DNA from: Haloterrigena sp. H1
GTDB taxonomy: Archaea > Halobacteriota > Halobacteria > Halobacteriales > Natrialbaceae
DNA length: 64,000 bases
Direction: 5' to 3'
NCBI RefSeq assembly: GCF_005938085.1
Contig: NZ_SMZK01000002.1
Coordinates: forward strand, 62,001 to 126,000
Positions 1-8,176 of this stretch are shown in pieces (the first letter of the stretch is position 1; each line of letters begins with the position of its first letter). The notes under the pieces were generated by a model. It ran no database searches. It was not told the origin of the DNA and saw nothing but the letters and a program-made list of their open reading frames with translations. A program made the translations under genes and the position numbers.

Positions 1-156
1 ACGATAGCGATTCTACTCGTTGCGGTTACAGTAGGCGCTTTGTTGGGGAATAATCCTGATGAAATGTTTGCTTGGTCAATGATTAGTACAGTCACACTCT
101 CAATAGGTGCGGTTATAATCATCTATCGTTTCGAAGATAAAATAGATTCAATGTAA
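1..156 (+). CDS. C-terminal end of a small membrane protein (partial)
   Basis: The frame is open from the first base and ends in TAA at 154-156, so only the last 51 codons are present. It shows two hydrophobic segments (about codons 1-16 and 27-41) separated by a short loop, and ends with a charged tail. No family can be named from this fragment. The next codons hold a TGA and no gene follows directly. Confidence 0.5.
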   Translation, partial: TIAILLVAVTVGALLGNNPDEMFAWSMISTVTLSIGAVIIIYRFEDKIDSM

Positions 157-194
157 TGAGCGATCGAGAGCATGTACTGACCGATACGTAGTTT

Positions 195-258
195 CCCTGT
201 ACTTATCGAATCAGGATGCCCGCATAGAGGTGTGAGTGGCGTTCTATGACACCCTATG
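195..258 (-). repeat. Dispersed ~65-bp element, copy 1, at the TrkH breakpoint
   Basis: On the minus strand it begins with GGTGTCATAGAAC and ends with GATAAGTACAGGG. Related copies lie at 7634-7709, 10911-10972, 33447-33520 and 34982-35046, with a partial one at 52686-52712. The GGTGTCATAGAA end sits exactly where the TrkH reading frame is lost. This suggests a mobile or deletion-associated end sequence. Confidence 0.6.
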
Positions 259-657
259 TCGCCACAGCAGGACTGCTCTCGAGTGGGCGGAAAAATCTAC
301 CATCGCCGTCGCACCTGTAGTCGTTACTCCACTCATGCTCTCGAACAGCGCATTGATTGGGTGAGCAAGTGCCCCGTTCTCAGCAGTGATAAACGGTATT
401 GCCCCGATCAAGGCGATAGTCAGCCAGGCGAGCGACACCATCAGGAAGGCCTCCCTAGTTCCCAGATCACGGTCAGTTGCAAGCCGCTCGAGGGCGAGTC
501 CGACCGCTACCGTGACAACAATCGTAAGGACAAATGGCAGGACGTCCTCCCTATCGTATACTGCGAGCGCGAGTGGGAAGATAAGCGGCACGGCAAGCCA
601 CTTTGCGATCGTTCCGACAAGGCTACAGCTAGTCCGCCAATCAACGCGCACCCTCAT
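244..657 (-). pseudogene. TrkH-type potassium transporter subunit, N-terminal fragment
   Basis: The reading frame from ATG at 657 gives three hydrophobic segments, then the first selectivity-filter region with ESMSGVTTTGATAM, typical of TrkH/KtrB potassium channel subunits. Known members have about 480-550 residues with four pore repeats; here only about 135 residues remain. The match stops after ...LLWRH at about 258, and the final codons come from the dispersed element. The stop is therefore artefactual and the gene is a broken relic. An upstream in-frame ATG at 765 exists, but the membrane segments begin only after 657. Confidence 0.8.
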
Positions 658-877
658 CGAACACCTCTCGATGGGCGGTGCATCCATTCGTGCCGGCCCC
701 AACGTTTGTCGGCCGATTGGACCCTCATTCGCTCGAACCGATCGATGAAACCGTTTCAATCCCACGTATAAATCTGAACCGGATATATTTGATCGATGTT
801 ACCACCTCTGGAATTGCCCGGCTAAGAAATCATCTGCTTTAGCAGTCTTTCTTGTATTGTGTGTCTGATTGACATTC

Positions 878-899
878 TCCTCCGGCTGAAGCCGGAGGA
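878..899. repeat. Right-end hairpin of the IS1341-type element
   Basis: Nine-base perfect stem, TCCTCCGGC / GCCGGAGGA, with a TGAA loop. It is followed at 902-918 by the conserved right-end sequence. In TnpB systems this end also encodes the 3' part of the guide (omega/reRNA), which here would read toward 870 and into the flank. Confidence 0.7.
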
Positions 900-917
900 A
901 TCCCAAGCGTTGGGATA

Positions 918-2174
918 TTAGAGTTTGCAGACTCCCTGTTCTCTCGGTGTGAACCGTCCGCTCTCGCGGTCGAACAGGAAGACTCCGGGCTGTGCCAACC
1001 AGCCGTTACTCATATCCCCGGTCGGGGGACTCTGAGTTATCTTTCTACGAATGTTCACCGCACCGTTCACGTCTGCGTTCATCGTCGTTTCGCACGCCGA
1101 ACAGACGTATAGACCACGCTCCACGCGGTTGCTATCCCGAATCCGCCCGCAACACGAACACGTCTTCGAGGTGTTCTTCTCGTCTACGCGGTCAACGAGG
1201 ATGCCGTATTCTTCGGCCTTGTATTCAAGTAGACGGGCGAATCAGTCAAACTCCCATCCATGGAGTTTCTTGTTCCCCGACGCACCCCAGTTTCGCGAGT
1301 CGCCGTTGTCGTCTTCTCGAATGTCGCTGAGGTCGCCAACTGCTATCTTCGCCACGCCTTCTTCGACACACCGTTGTGCGATGTGTTTCGAGAGTGTGTG
1401 GAGGAAGTGGTCTTTGCGTCGGGAGAGTTTCCGGCGAGCCTTCAACGCACGTTTCGACGGCCCGTTCTCGCCTTCGGTCTGGTACTCCTCGCGGGTGAAG
1501 TAGTGCTTGTCCTCTTTCAGCACGTTCCCCGGATATAGTTCACTTGCACCGTCTTCGTAGTCGATGGCAAGGTAGTTACTGATACCGAGGTCAATACCCG
1601 CCGTGTTGTCGCCGGGCGCGTCTTCGACTGGAATCTTTTTCCTGCAGACGAGATGGAGTTCTCACTCGTCGCCGTTCCAGACGGCACGTACCTGCTGGAT
1701 GTTCTCGACTTCTACGTCGGGACGGGTTTCGTACTCCGCGAGGATGAAGTCAGACCGTGACTCTTTCAGGTTGAATCCTTTCGAGAGGCGAAGTTGGCCG
1801 TGCTTGTCGTCGTGCTTGATAGCTCGCTTTTTCCACGTGACGGTCGAGTGCGGGTGTCGGTTGCCCCGTTTCCGGTAGCCCGGTGGATTGTTGCCGTCGT
1901 TGGAGTTGTACCAGCCGGTAAACGCCTCAGCAAGCTCTTCGAGAACTCGCTGACTTGACTGAGAATGGAGGTCACTGTAGCATTCATGGTCTTTCAACTC
2001 CGACTTCAGTTCGGCTTCATCGGGTATCTCACCGTCTTCATCCCACCGCTCTTGGATGTAGTAGCGACCGACGTTCCACAGTTTCGATGCTGCGAACCCG
2101 CACTGGTCGAGGTCGTCACGAACCTGCGTGTGGTTCGTGATGCGTGCGACGTAGGTGCGGGTTGTCTCCAGCAT
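918..2174 (-). pseudogene. tnpB: TnpB RNA-guided nuclease-like protein with two in-frame TGA stops
   Basis: One continuous frame of about 419 codons is interrupted only by TGA near 1659-1661 and TGA near 1239-1241; the pieces 1662-2174, 1242-1523 and 918-1124 lie in the same frame. Visible features are the N-terminal helical domain, RuvC-I with AGIDLGISNYLAID, a GDLSDIRED block where RuvC-II lies, a zinc ribbon (CSCCGRI...CSACE) and RuvC-III with ADVNGAVNI. Length matches normal TnpB. Both stops replace codons that could be TGG or CGA, consistent with simple nonsense mutation. It is most likely inactive, though the catalytic residues are kept. Confidence 0.8.
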
Positions 2175-2287
2175 CGTACTGTGCTCATAATCAGTTATAG
2201 ATCAGAGGATATTAGAGGCTATGTTTGACGTGGAATATTCGGCCCTGTCGGTATCGGTGGAACGGGTCACTGAGTGACGGCGCGTAT

Positions 2288-2307
2288 CCACGGCCTGAAG
2301 GCCGTGG
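2288..2307. repeat. Left-end hairpin of the IS1341-type element
   Basis: Perfect stem CCACGGCC / GGCCGTGG with a TGAA loop, placed about 115 bp upstream of the tnpB start. It mirrors the loop sequence of the right-end hairpin, as expected for IS605-group ends. Confidence 0.7.
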
Positions 2308-2473
2308 TATTACGCCTGTTCAGCGTATAATTGTTGCAATCACCGACTTTGAGCGATAGGTGATCCGAGTCGTGAGAAATTCAAGCTATGAGATAGATCT
2401 TATGACCTACTCTGATACACATTTTAATCCATGCTACACAAAAACATAGTACAAGGATCTCCAAGAACTTTCT

Positions 2474-3307
2474 ATGTACGAACGCGTTCTCGTTCCAACG
2501 GACGGGAGTCAGTCTGCAGAAGTTGCTGCTCGCCATGGGAAGATGATCGCAGAGGCATTCGATGCGTCCATCCATATCATAAGCGTCGTTGCTAATCGAG
2601 CACGCAGCGAACAACTTGCGGAAGCACAGGCCCAAGATGCCGTATCTACGCTCGAGAAACTTTTCGAGCAAGAATCAGATCTCTCCTGTCGTTCAGTCAT
2701 TGAGCGAGGTCGTCCGTACGAAGCGATTCTTACCTATTCATCGGAAAATGATACCGATCTCATCGTTATGGGAACTCATGGACGACGTGGGTTGAGTCGT
2801 GCCCTCTTTGGGAGTGTCACTGAACGCGTGATTCGGTTAAGCAACGATCCCGTATTAGCAGTCCCACCGCGTGCAAGTGGCCGAGGGAAATCGGAATACG
2901 ATACTGTTCTCATTCCGACAGACGGAAGTCCTGCTACTACTGCTGCAGTTGATCACGGAATAGCCATTGCAGAACAGTTGGGTGCTTCCGTGCGCGTACT
3001 CTTTGCAATTGAAGGTGAAAGAGGACTTCCACCACTTGGCGATCCTCTGCGTGACGAAGCTGTTGAGGTGGTCGAAGCAGTTGCAGAGCGAGAATCAGAA
3101 CACGATTTTACTCTGACCACACACGTACAGCCTGGGGCACCCCACGAGGTTATCAGTAATTTTGTCAGTGCATCAAGGATCGATCTCGTTGCAATGGGGG
3201 CACACGGTCGCTCAGAGCTACGCCGTCATCTCCTTGGAAGCACCACAGAGAGAGTCTTACGCACGAGCGATGCACCTGTACTTACTGTGCAACAAGACAC
3301 TGGGTGA
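2474..3307 (+). CDS. Universal stress protein with two UspA domains
   Basis: The 277 residues contain two tandem UspA folds. Domain 1 (about 1-140) starts MYERVLVPTDGS and carries the nucleotide-binding loop GTHGRRGLSRALFGSVTE. Domain 2 (about 145-275) starts VLIPTDGS and carries GAHGRSELRRHLLGSTTE. Both have the G-x2-G-x9-G-S/T signature of ATP-binding Usp proteins, so a cytoplasmic ATP-binding stress protein is likely. The ATG at 2474 directly precedes the first strand and is the natural start. It stands alone between an IS1341-type element and a transposase remnant. Confidence 0.93.
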   Translation: MYERVLVPTDGSQSAEVAARHGKMIAEAFDASIHIISVVANRARSEQLAEAQAQDAVSTLEKLFEQESDLSCRSVIERGRPYEAILTYSSENDTDLIVMGTHGRRGLSRALFGSVTERVIRLSNDPVLAVPPRASGRGKSEYDTVLIPTDGSPATTAAVDHGIAIAEQLGASVRVLFAIEGERGLPPLGDPLRDEAVEVVEAVAERESEHDFTLTTHVQPGAPHEVISNFVSASRIDLVAMGAHGRSELRRHLLGSTTERVLRTSDAPVLTVQQDTG

Positions 3308-3368
3308 GAATTATGGCCTTGTTGAAACCCTTGTTGAGAAACATAACGAGTGAGTAGCGTGAGTTATG

Positions 3369-3550
3369 ATGGACGGTCTCCCGAAGTCTCAACTTCTCCA
3401 GTTCGCGAACGTACGATGGTATTGGCTCGCCGTGCAGTAGCTCGGTTCTCGATATGCTATTCACGGAAGCGGTTCACACTCCGCCAGCACCTCGTCCTGT
3501 TCTGTCTGACAAATTCGAATCAGAATAACGATCTACCGATTTCGCCGTAA
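3369..3550 (+). pseudogene. N-terminal remnant of an IS5-family transposase, frameshifted
   Basis: A reading frame starting MDGLPKSQLLQFAN at 3369 continues, after a frame change near 3410, as ...ARRAVARFSICYSRKRFTLRQHLVLFCL. This order of motifs matches the N-terminus of haloarchaeal IS5-type transposases. The catalytic part is absent. It is a decayed fragment of about 60 codons; the flank 3551-3637 contains no supported gene. Confidence 0.55.
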
Positions 3551-3637
3551 ATCATTGTCTGGAGAGGCAGTTCCCCGTGGATGGTTTTCTTTTTCTGGCG
3601 GACTGGTTCGATAACGGTAATTTATACGAGCGGGGAC

Positions 3638-4069
3638 TCATTCTCGAGCGACCAGAACCGAAGTAGTCACCGATTCGAGAACGTCCTCCGTCGTGCTCCC
3701 GAAGAGTTGTTCTGTGAGGGTCGAATCCTCGCTTTCTCCGATTACGATCAGGTCGATCCCATTATCGGCGCTATACTTGGGTATTGCGTCTTCTGGAAAT
3801 CCTTCAAGAACGGCTCGTTCGGACGCAACCCCAGCCTCATCGGCCATTTCCTCGGCCTGATCGAGTGCCACTTTTGCTTCCTCATCAAGTGCTTCGGTGA
3901 GGTCATTCGCGATGTCGCCAACGGCGGCTGCGGACATCTCCGTCCCAACATCTACGACGTGCAGGAGATGCACCTTGGCATCCATACTCGACGCGATTTC
4001 CATCCCATGGTCCAGCGCTGTTACGCTCGCATCGGATCCATCTGTCGGGATAAGGATGTCGCGGTACAT
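3638..4069 (-). CDS. Universal stress protein, single UspA domain
   Basis: The 143-residue protein starts MYRDILIPTDGSDAS, the standard first strand of UspA, and has the C-terminal loop GESEDSTLTEQLFGSTTE. The middle is rich in Asp/Glu as expected in haloarchaea. The start at 4069 was chosen because the frame open further upstream (to 4291) overlaps the opposite gene and adds no Usp sequence. It is divergent from the CNNM/CBS gene at 4152, with a perfect inverted repeat in the 82-bp gap. Presumably cytoplasmic and ATP-binding. Confidence 0.92.
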   Translation of the reverse strand: MYRDILIPTDGSDASVTALDHGMEIASSMDAKVHLLHVVDVGTEMSAAAVGDIANDLTEALDEEAKVALDQAEEMADEAGVASERAVLEGFPEDAIPKYSADNGIDLIVIGESEDSTLTEQLFGSTTEDVLESVTTSVLVARE

Positions 4070-4095
4070 ATCAAAGCCCTCCTGGCTGAACAACA

Positions 4096-4132
4096 AAAAG
4101 CATGAGCCTGTGTCCGACGGCCTCATGCTTTT
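4096..4132. promoter_or_regulatory. Perfect 11-bp inverted repeat in a divergent promoter
   Basis: AAAAGCATGAG at 4096-4106 and CTCATGCTTTT at 4122-4132 are exact reverse complements separated by 15 bp. They lie between the divergent starts at 4069 and 4152. A shared operator is the simplest reading; a hairpin in the 5' leader of either transcript is the alternative. Confidence 0.5.
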
Positions 4133-4151
4133 CTGCCTCAATGCCGAATCG

Positions 4152-5273
4152 ATGGACCAATACCGAATGCAAGCACCCGAAATACTCCTCCGTCTCGTCG
4201 CGGGTGCCGCGTTGATTCTCGCCAACGGGTTTTTCGTCACCATCGAGTTCGCGCTGACCCGCGCTCGACAGTATTCCAAATCGGAGTTCATGGAACCCGG
4301 TCTCGAACGCGCGTGGGAGATGACCGAGGACCTCGAAATCTATCTCACCGGGTGTCAGGTCGGCATCACTGCCTGTAGCATCGCACTGGGTATCGTCGCC
4401 GAACCCGCGCTCGCAGCGCTGTTCGAGCCGCTGTTCGGCGGGACGGTTCTCGCGTCGATTGGCGCGGGCGTGATCTTGGCGTACATCATCGTGAGCCTGG
4501 TACACAAGATCTATGGCGAACAGGCCCCCACCTATCTCGGTGTCGAGCGATCGAAACAGGTCTGCCGCTACGGTGCGACGCCGCTGTATTGGTTCACGTG
4601 GGTCATTCGACCGATTCTCCGCGTCGGTGACTGGGTGGCGAAATGGACGCTTTCGCTGTTCGGCGTCGAGATGACTGGTGCGTGGCTCGAATCCGACGGC
4701 GAAGACATCGAGGGGCGTGCGGACCTCCACCGACAGCTCGGGTCGATACTTGACGACAGCGAGGTTTCCGAAGAGCGTCGGCAGGAGGTGATGAACGCGT
4801 TGGTGGTCGAGGAAATTCCCATCCGAGACAGCATGGTGCCGCGCGAGGAAATCGCCGCACTCTCGACCAACAACACACCCGAGGAAAACCTCGCGGTCAT
4901 CGAGGAACATCCACATCTCCGCTTTCCGCTCGTCGGCGAGGACATCGACGATTTCCGAGGGGTCGTTTACCTCGCGGCGGTCACAAACCAGTTCGAGGCG
5001 TTCAAAAACGGCGATATCGATATCGAAGACCTCGCCGAGTCGCCGATGACGCTGCCGGCCGACGAGGAAATCAGCGACGCTATCGACCGCTTCCAGACGG
5101 AAAATCAGGAGCTTGCCCTCGTCACTGAGGAGGGACGGGTCGTCGGCCTGCTAACCTCGACAGACGCCTTCGAGGAAGTGATGGGGGAACTCGAAGACCC
5201 CATTGACGCCTACCAGCGCGAACAACGCCGAGACGACGCATCGGGACTGGACTCCCAAAGCGACCCGGCTTGA
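4152..5273 (+). CDS. CNNM/DUF21 membrane protein with CBS-domain pair
   Basis: The 373 residues start MDQYRMQAPEILLRLVAGAA. An N-terminal DUF21/CNNM domain has three to four membrane helices (about 5-160) with GFFVTIEFALTRARQYSK and the GEQAPTYLGVERS loop. Two CBS domains follow (about 205-340, with PREEIAALS, FPLVGEDIDDFRG and GLLTSTDAFEEVMGEL). This family (CorC/HlyC, CNNM) is linked to magnesium or sodium export; the bacterial 'hemolysin' label is historical. ATG 4152 is chosen; ATG 4167 is an alternative. The next gene is a close paralogue in the same direction 88 bp downstream. Confidence 0.9.
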   Translation: MDQYRMQAPEILLRLVAGAALILANGFFVTIEFALTRARQYSKSEFMEPGLERAWEMTEDLEIYLTGCQVGITACSIALGIVAEPALAALFEPLFGGTVLASIGAGVILAYIIVSLVHKIYGEQAPTYLGVERSKQVCRYGATPLYWFTWVIRPILRVGDWVAKWTLSLFGVEMTGAWLESDGEDIEGRADLHRQLGSILDDSEVSEERRQEVMNALVVEEIPIRDSMVPREEIAALSTNNTPEENLAVIEEHPHLRFPLVGEDIDDFRGVVYLAAVTNQFEAFKNGDIDIEDLAESPMTLPADEEISDAIDRFQTENQELALVTEEGRVVGLLTSTDAFEEVMGELEDPIDAYQREQRRDDASGLDSQSDPA

Positions 5274-5361
5274 GACTCCTCGTGAGAACGGAATTCGTCA
5301 TAGCGCGAAAATGGGTTTGCAGACAAATCGTTTATCTGCGTTGCTATTCCTATAACTTGCT

Positions 5362-6465
5362 ATGCCGATGACCGCTCTCGAAGCCTCCATCAGGCTTATT
5401 GCCGGTCTATTACTCATTCTCGCCAACGGGTTTTTCGTCGCCATCGAATTCGCGTTGACCCGCGCCCGACAGTATTCCAAAGCGGAGTTCGTGGAACCCG
5501 GAAGAACCGCTCTCGAACGAGCGTGGGAGATGACTCAGAATTTGGAGATTTACTTGACCAGTTGTCAGATCGGGATTACGTTCTCAAGCATCGCGGTCGG
5601 TATCGTTGCCGAACCCGCGCTGACGGCCATCTTCGAACCGCTGTTTGGTGGTACCGTTCTCGCATCGGTCGGAGCAGGGGCCATCCTCGCGTTTCTCATC
5701 GTCAATCTCGTCCATCTGACCCACGGCGAGCAGACTCCTACCTATCTCGGCGTCGAGCGCTCGAAACTGGTCTGTCGGTACTGTGCGACGCCGCTGTACT
5801 GGTGGACGCGGGGCATCTGGCCGGTCATCCAGTTTGGAGACGGGGCGGCGAAATGGACGCTTTCGCTGTTCGGTGTCGAGATGACCGGCGCGTGGCTCGA
5901 AACCGAAGCCGACGTCATGCGGGGGCGTGCGGGGCTCTACAAGCGCTTCAGCTCGACTCTCGAAGCGGGAAACGTTCCCGCAGAACGCCAGCAGGAGGTG
6001 ATGAACGCGCTGGCCGTTGGCGACATCCCGATCGAGGTGATCATGGTTCCGCGCGAGGAGATCGTCGCGCTCTCGACTGAGAACACCCCCGAGGAGAACC
6101 TCGCGCTCGTGGAAGAACACTCCCGTTCTCGCTACCCAGTGGTCGGCGAAGACATAGACGACTTCCGCGGCATCGTCTATCTCCCGACGATCACGAACCA
6201 TTTCGAGGACCTCATGAGCAGCGAAGTCAGCATCGAAGACATCGCTGCGTCGCCGATGACGCTCCCCGCCAAGGAAGAAATTAACGACGCCATCGACCAC
6301 TTCCAGAGGGAAAATCAGGAACTCGCCCTCGTCACCGAGGGCGACGAGATCGTTGGTCTCCTGACTTCGACGGATACCTTCGAGGAGGTCATGGGCGACC
6401 TCGAAGACCCGATAGACGAGCGGGCCGGACGCGCGTACCGTGGAGCGGACTCGACCGGGACCTGA
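5362..6465 (+). CDS. CNNM/DUF21 membrane protein with CBS-domain pair, second copy
   Basis: The 367 residues align along their whole length with the upstream gene: ILANGFFVAIEFALTRARQYSK, the conserved PTYLGVERSK loop, PREEIVALSTENTPEENL and GLLTSTDTFEEVMGDL. Domains are DUF21/CNNM (about 5-165) followed by two CBS modules (about 200-340). The pair is a tandem duplication that has diverged moderately, with the same order and spacing of motifs. Products probably act as homo- or heterodimers in the membrane. CBS domains usually sense adenine nucleotides. Confidence 0.9.
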   Translation: MPMTALEASIRLIAGLLLILANGFFVAIEFALTRARQYSKAEFVEPGRTALERAWEMTQNLEIYLTSCQIGITFSSIAVGIVAEPALTAIFEPLFGGTVLASVGAGAILAFLIVNLVHLTHGEQTPTYLGVERSKLVCRYCATPLYWWTRGIWPVIQFGDGAAKWTLSLFGVEMTGAWLETEADVMRGRAGLYKRFSSTLEAGNVPAERQQEVMNALAVGDIPIEVIMVPREEIVALSTENTPEENLALVEEHSRSRYPVVGEDIDDFRGIVYLPTITNHFEDLMSSEVSIEDIAASPMTLPAKEEINDAIDHFQRENQELALVTEGDEIVGLLTSTDTFEEVMGDLEDPIDERAGRAYRGADSTGT

Positions 6466-6570
6466 GACGATTTCGATAATTCTTCGGTCGCGTTGCAAAG
6501 CCGTCTCGAGTCTGTGAGAACTGAAGAGACCACCAGAATGCCTTACCTTCGAGCCGACTTACTGCTAACC

Positions 6571-6921
6571 ATGGCAGATAGAGACGAAGAGCGTGAGGAG
6601 CGTATCGAGATGGAGATAGTCGTCGATGCCTATACTCAAGACGAGCAGGCCGTGGGCTGGATAACCTATCTGGAAGAGACCATGGACTTTCCCTTTGAAG
6701 CGCAGTGTATCGAGGAGCGCGAGGTATCTCCGCTAAAGGAAGGCGAAACAGTGAGCGTGCTCGGGATGCCCTCGATAGAGCCGTCGCTCCGTCAGCAGTT
6801 CGTAACCATCGAGTGGAACGACAGAGAACTCGGAGTCCCACTGAAACAACTCGAGCCTCTCGAAGCCAGCGATGATACTGAACAGGCAGTCGCCGACTGG
6901 CACTACTGGCTCAACCGATAA
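6571..6921 (+). CDS. CcbP-like calcium-binding protein
   Basis: The 116-residue acidic protein starts MADRDEEREERIEMEIVVDA and contains the block QAVGWITYLEETMDFPF and a C-terminal AVADWHYWLNR. These are hallmarks of the Calci_bind_CcbP family, named for the cyanobacterial calcium-binding protein CcbP. It is probably soluble. The start at 6571 matches the family N-terminus, although the frame is open from 6493. Calcium binding is inferred from family only. No operon partner: the preceding CNNM gene ends 105 bp upstream. Confidence 0.8.
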   Translation: MADRDEEREERIEMEIVVDAYTQDEQAVGWITYLEETMDFPFEAQCIEEREVSPLKEGETVSVLGMPSIEPSLRQQFVTIEWNDRELGVPLKQLEPLEASDDTEQAVADWHYWLNR

Positions 6922-7179
6922 CGAGTGATGAGAAAAAGTTGTGCTGCCTCAGCAAGCCTTACTCACAGGGAGTACCACGTCCCGGTAATGAGGGTCTCGC
7001 GTCGCAAAGCCATCTCGAACTCGCTCGTTTGTTTCAGTGTAGTTGAATAACCATCAACTCTCAGAACGCTTCTTGAGTCATCTTGGTGAACGCCTTCATA
7101 GCACGCCCGGCAGTCGAATAGCGTCGAGCGATAGCCAGCAAACCCAAGTACGGCGTCGATCGTAGACGTTTGTAGTTGC

Positions 7180-7645
7180 ATGCGCCTGACGTTCGATGAT
7201 GGAACGCTGCTACTCGAGGACGCCCCTGACAGTGTTCCCTACGCAGAGTGGGATGACCGCGTCGATGAGTATCGAGCGCAGGCCTATCGCTATCACGACC
7301 TCCATCAGTGGGCAACTCCCTCCAGTCGCGACCAGCAGACCCTCGCGCAGGCCACGATGGCTAGCGAACCCCTTGAAGACGATGCCAGAGCCTACAGTGA
7401 CCTTGCCCTCTCACCTGCCGTCGCGATCGAACCTCGAGGCTACCAGCAAGCCGCCCTCGAGGCATGGCTCGATCACGACCGCCGGGGGAGTGTAGTCCTC
7501 CCGACCGGCAGCGGAAAGACCTTCCTCGCGATCCAGGCGATTGCCGACGCCGGCGTCAGTACGCTCGTGGTTGTTCCCACGATCGATCTGCTCAACCAGT
7601 GGCATGCGACGCTCACGAACGCCTTTGGAGAAGCCTGTCATAGAA
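7180..7645 (+). pseudogene. XPB/Rad25-type DNA helicase, N-terminal fragment
   Basis: Starting at ATG 7180, about 150 residues match the N-terminal part of archaeal XPB: a damage-recognition-like start (MRLTFDDGTLLLED), then the motif I region with PRGYQQAALEAWL and the Walker A VVLPTGSGKT at about residue 107-116, then TLVVVPTIDLLNQW (motif Ia). The sequence breaks at about 7633, where the dispersed element begins with CCTGTCATAGAA. DEAD-like motif II and the whole second RecA domain are lost, so helicase activity is excluded. Confidence 0.85.
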
Positions 7646-7709
7646 AGACTCGCAGACAATTTGTTTCAACTTCCTTTAAGTGAATTAGCCGGTAAGTAGA
7701 TGTGCGTAT
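7634..7709 (+). repeat. Dispersed ~75-bp element, copy 2, at the XPB breakpoint
   Basis: Begins CCTGTCATAGAA and ends GGTAAGTAGATGTGCGTAT. The last 27 bases closely match 52686-52712, and the whole element matches 33447-33520 in spacing and ends. As at 195-258, the TCATAGAA end abuts a truncated gene. Confidence 0.6.
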
Positions 7710-7732
7710 CTCTCACGGACGGTCGGTTCCAG

Positions 7733-8074
7733 TCAGCCATCGAAATCTACATCGAACTGATTTTGAATGCATCTCATGAGCGGTTGAAGTTCTTCAAAGT
7801 CTGGACCTTTCATGATAGTATCGGCGGCACGGTTCCAGATGATGAATCCAGCCTCATCGAGATGGGGAAGGTGTTCGTGATGAAGTCTTATCGTGAAGAA
7901 TGCAGGCTCCGTCTCTGCTGGCCTGAACTCTTCTGATTGAAACTCCCCTACTTCACGTGGATGTTGGCTTTCGAGTGCCAGTAGGATTCGACGCCGGGCC
8001 GGACAGCTGAGTGCCTTGAGCGACTGGTTCAGGGTTTCACTGCGTTCTCCATCTCTGGAATCTGGCTCAGACAT
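7733..8074 (-). CDS. DUF7344-type winged-helix regulator
   Basis: The 113-residue protein has an ArsR-like winged helix (LKALSCPARRRILLALESQ at about 18-36) and the C-terminal block FTIRLHHEHLPHLDEAGFIIW. This layout is typical of haloarchaeal DUF7344 proteins, presumed DNA-binding regulators. The start MSEPDSRDGER at 8074 is preferred to an ATG two codons upstream. Its closest relative in the window is at 50864-51187. Upstream lies an ISH6-type element 100 bp away, so its promoter region is short (8075-8168). The target is unknown. Confidence 0.7.
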   Translation of the reverse strand: MSEPDSRDGERSETLNQSLKALSCPARRRILLALESQHPREVGEFQSEEFRPAETEPAFFTIRLHHEHLPHLDEAGFIIWNRAADTIMKGPDFEELQPLMRCIQNQFDVDFDG

Positions 8075-8176
8075 GGGCAAGTAGTTGTCTAAAGAAATTG
8101 GAGAACAATCTTAAGTCCTTCATTCTGTTGTCCAACTTATATATGAAAAACTTACATTTAGTCAGAATAAAATATT

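Larger units (their letters stand above)
870..2325 (-). mobile_element. IS200/IS605-group element of the IS1341 type (tnpB only, decayed)
   Basis: A tnpB-like gene is flanked by the subterminal hairpins typical of IS605-group ends: a left hairpin at 2288-2307 and a right hairpin at 878-899 just after the gene. No tnpA is present, so the element would need a transposase supplied from elsewhere. Boundaries are approximate because these elements lack inverted repeats and target duplications. Confidence 0.75.

Noticed and set aside
4071..4916. 281-codon open frame on the minus strand
   Set aside because: Antisense to the first CNNM gene and overlapping the Usp promoter region; no family features.
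5584..6498. 304-codon open frame on the minus strand
   Set aside because: It lies wholly antisense to the CNNM/CBS gene at 5362-6465. Its composition (Arg/His/Asp runs) is typical of the antisense frame of GC-rich haloarchaeal genes, and no domain is visible.
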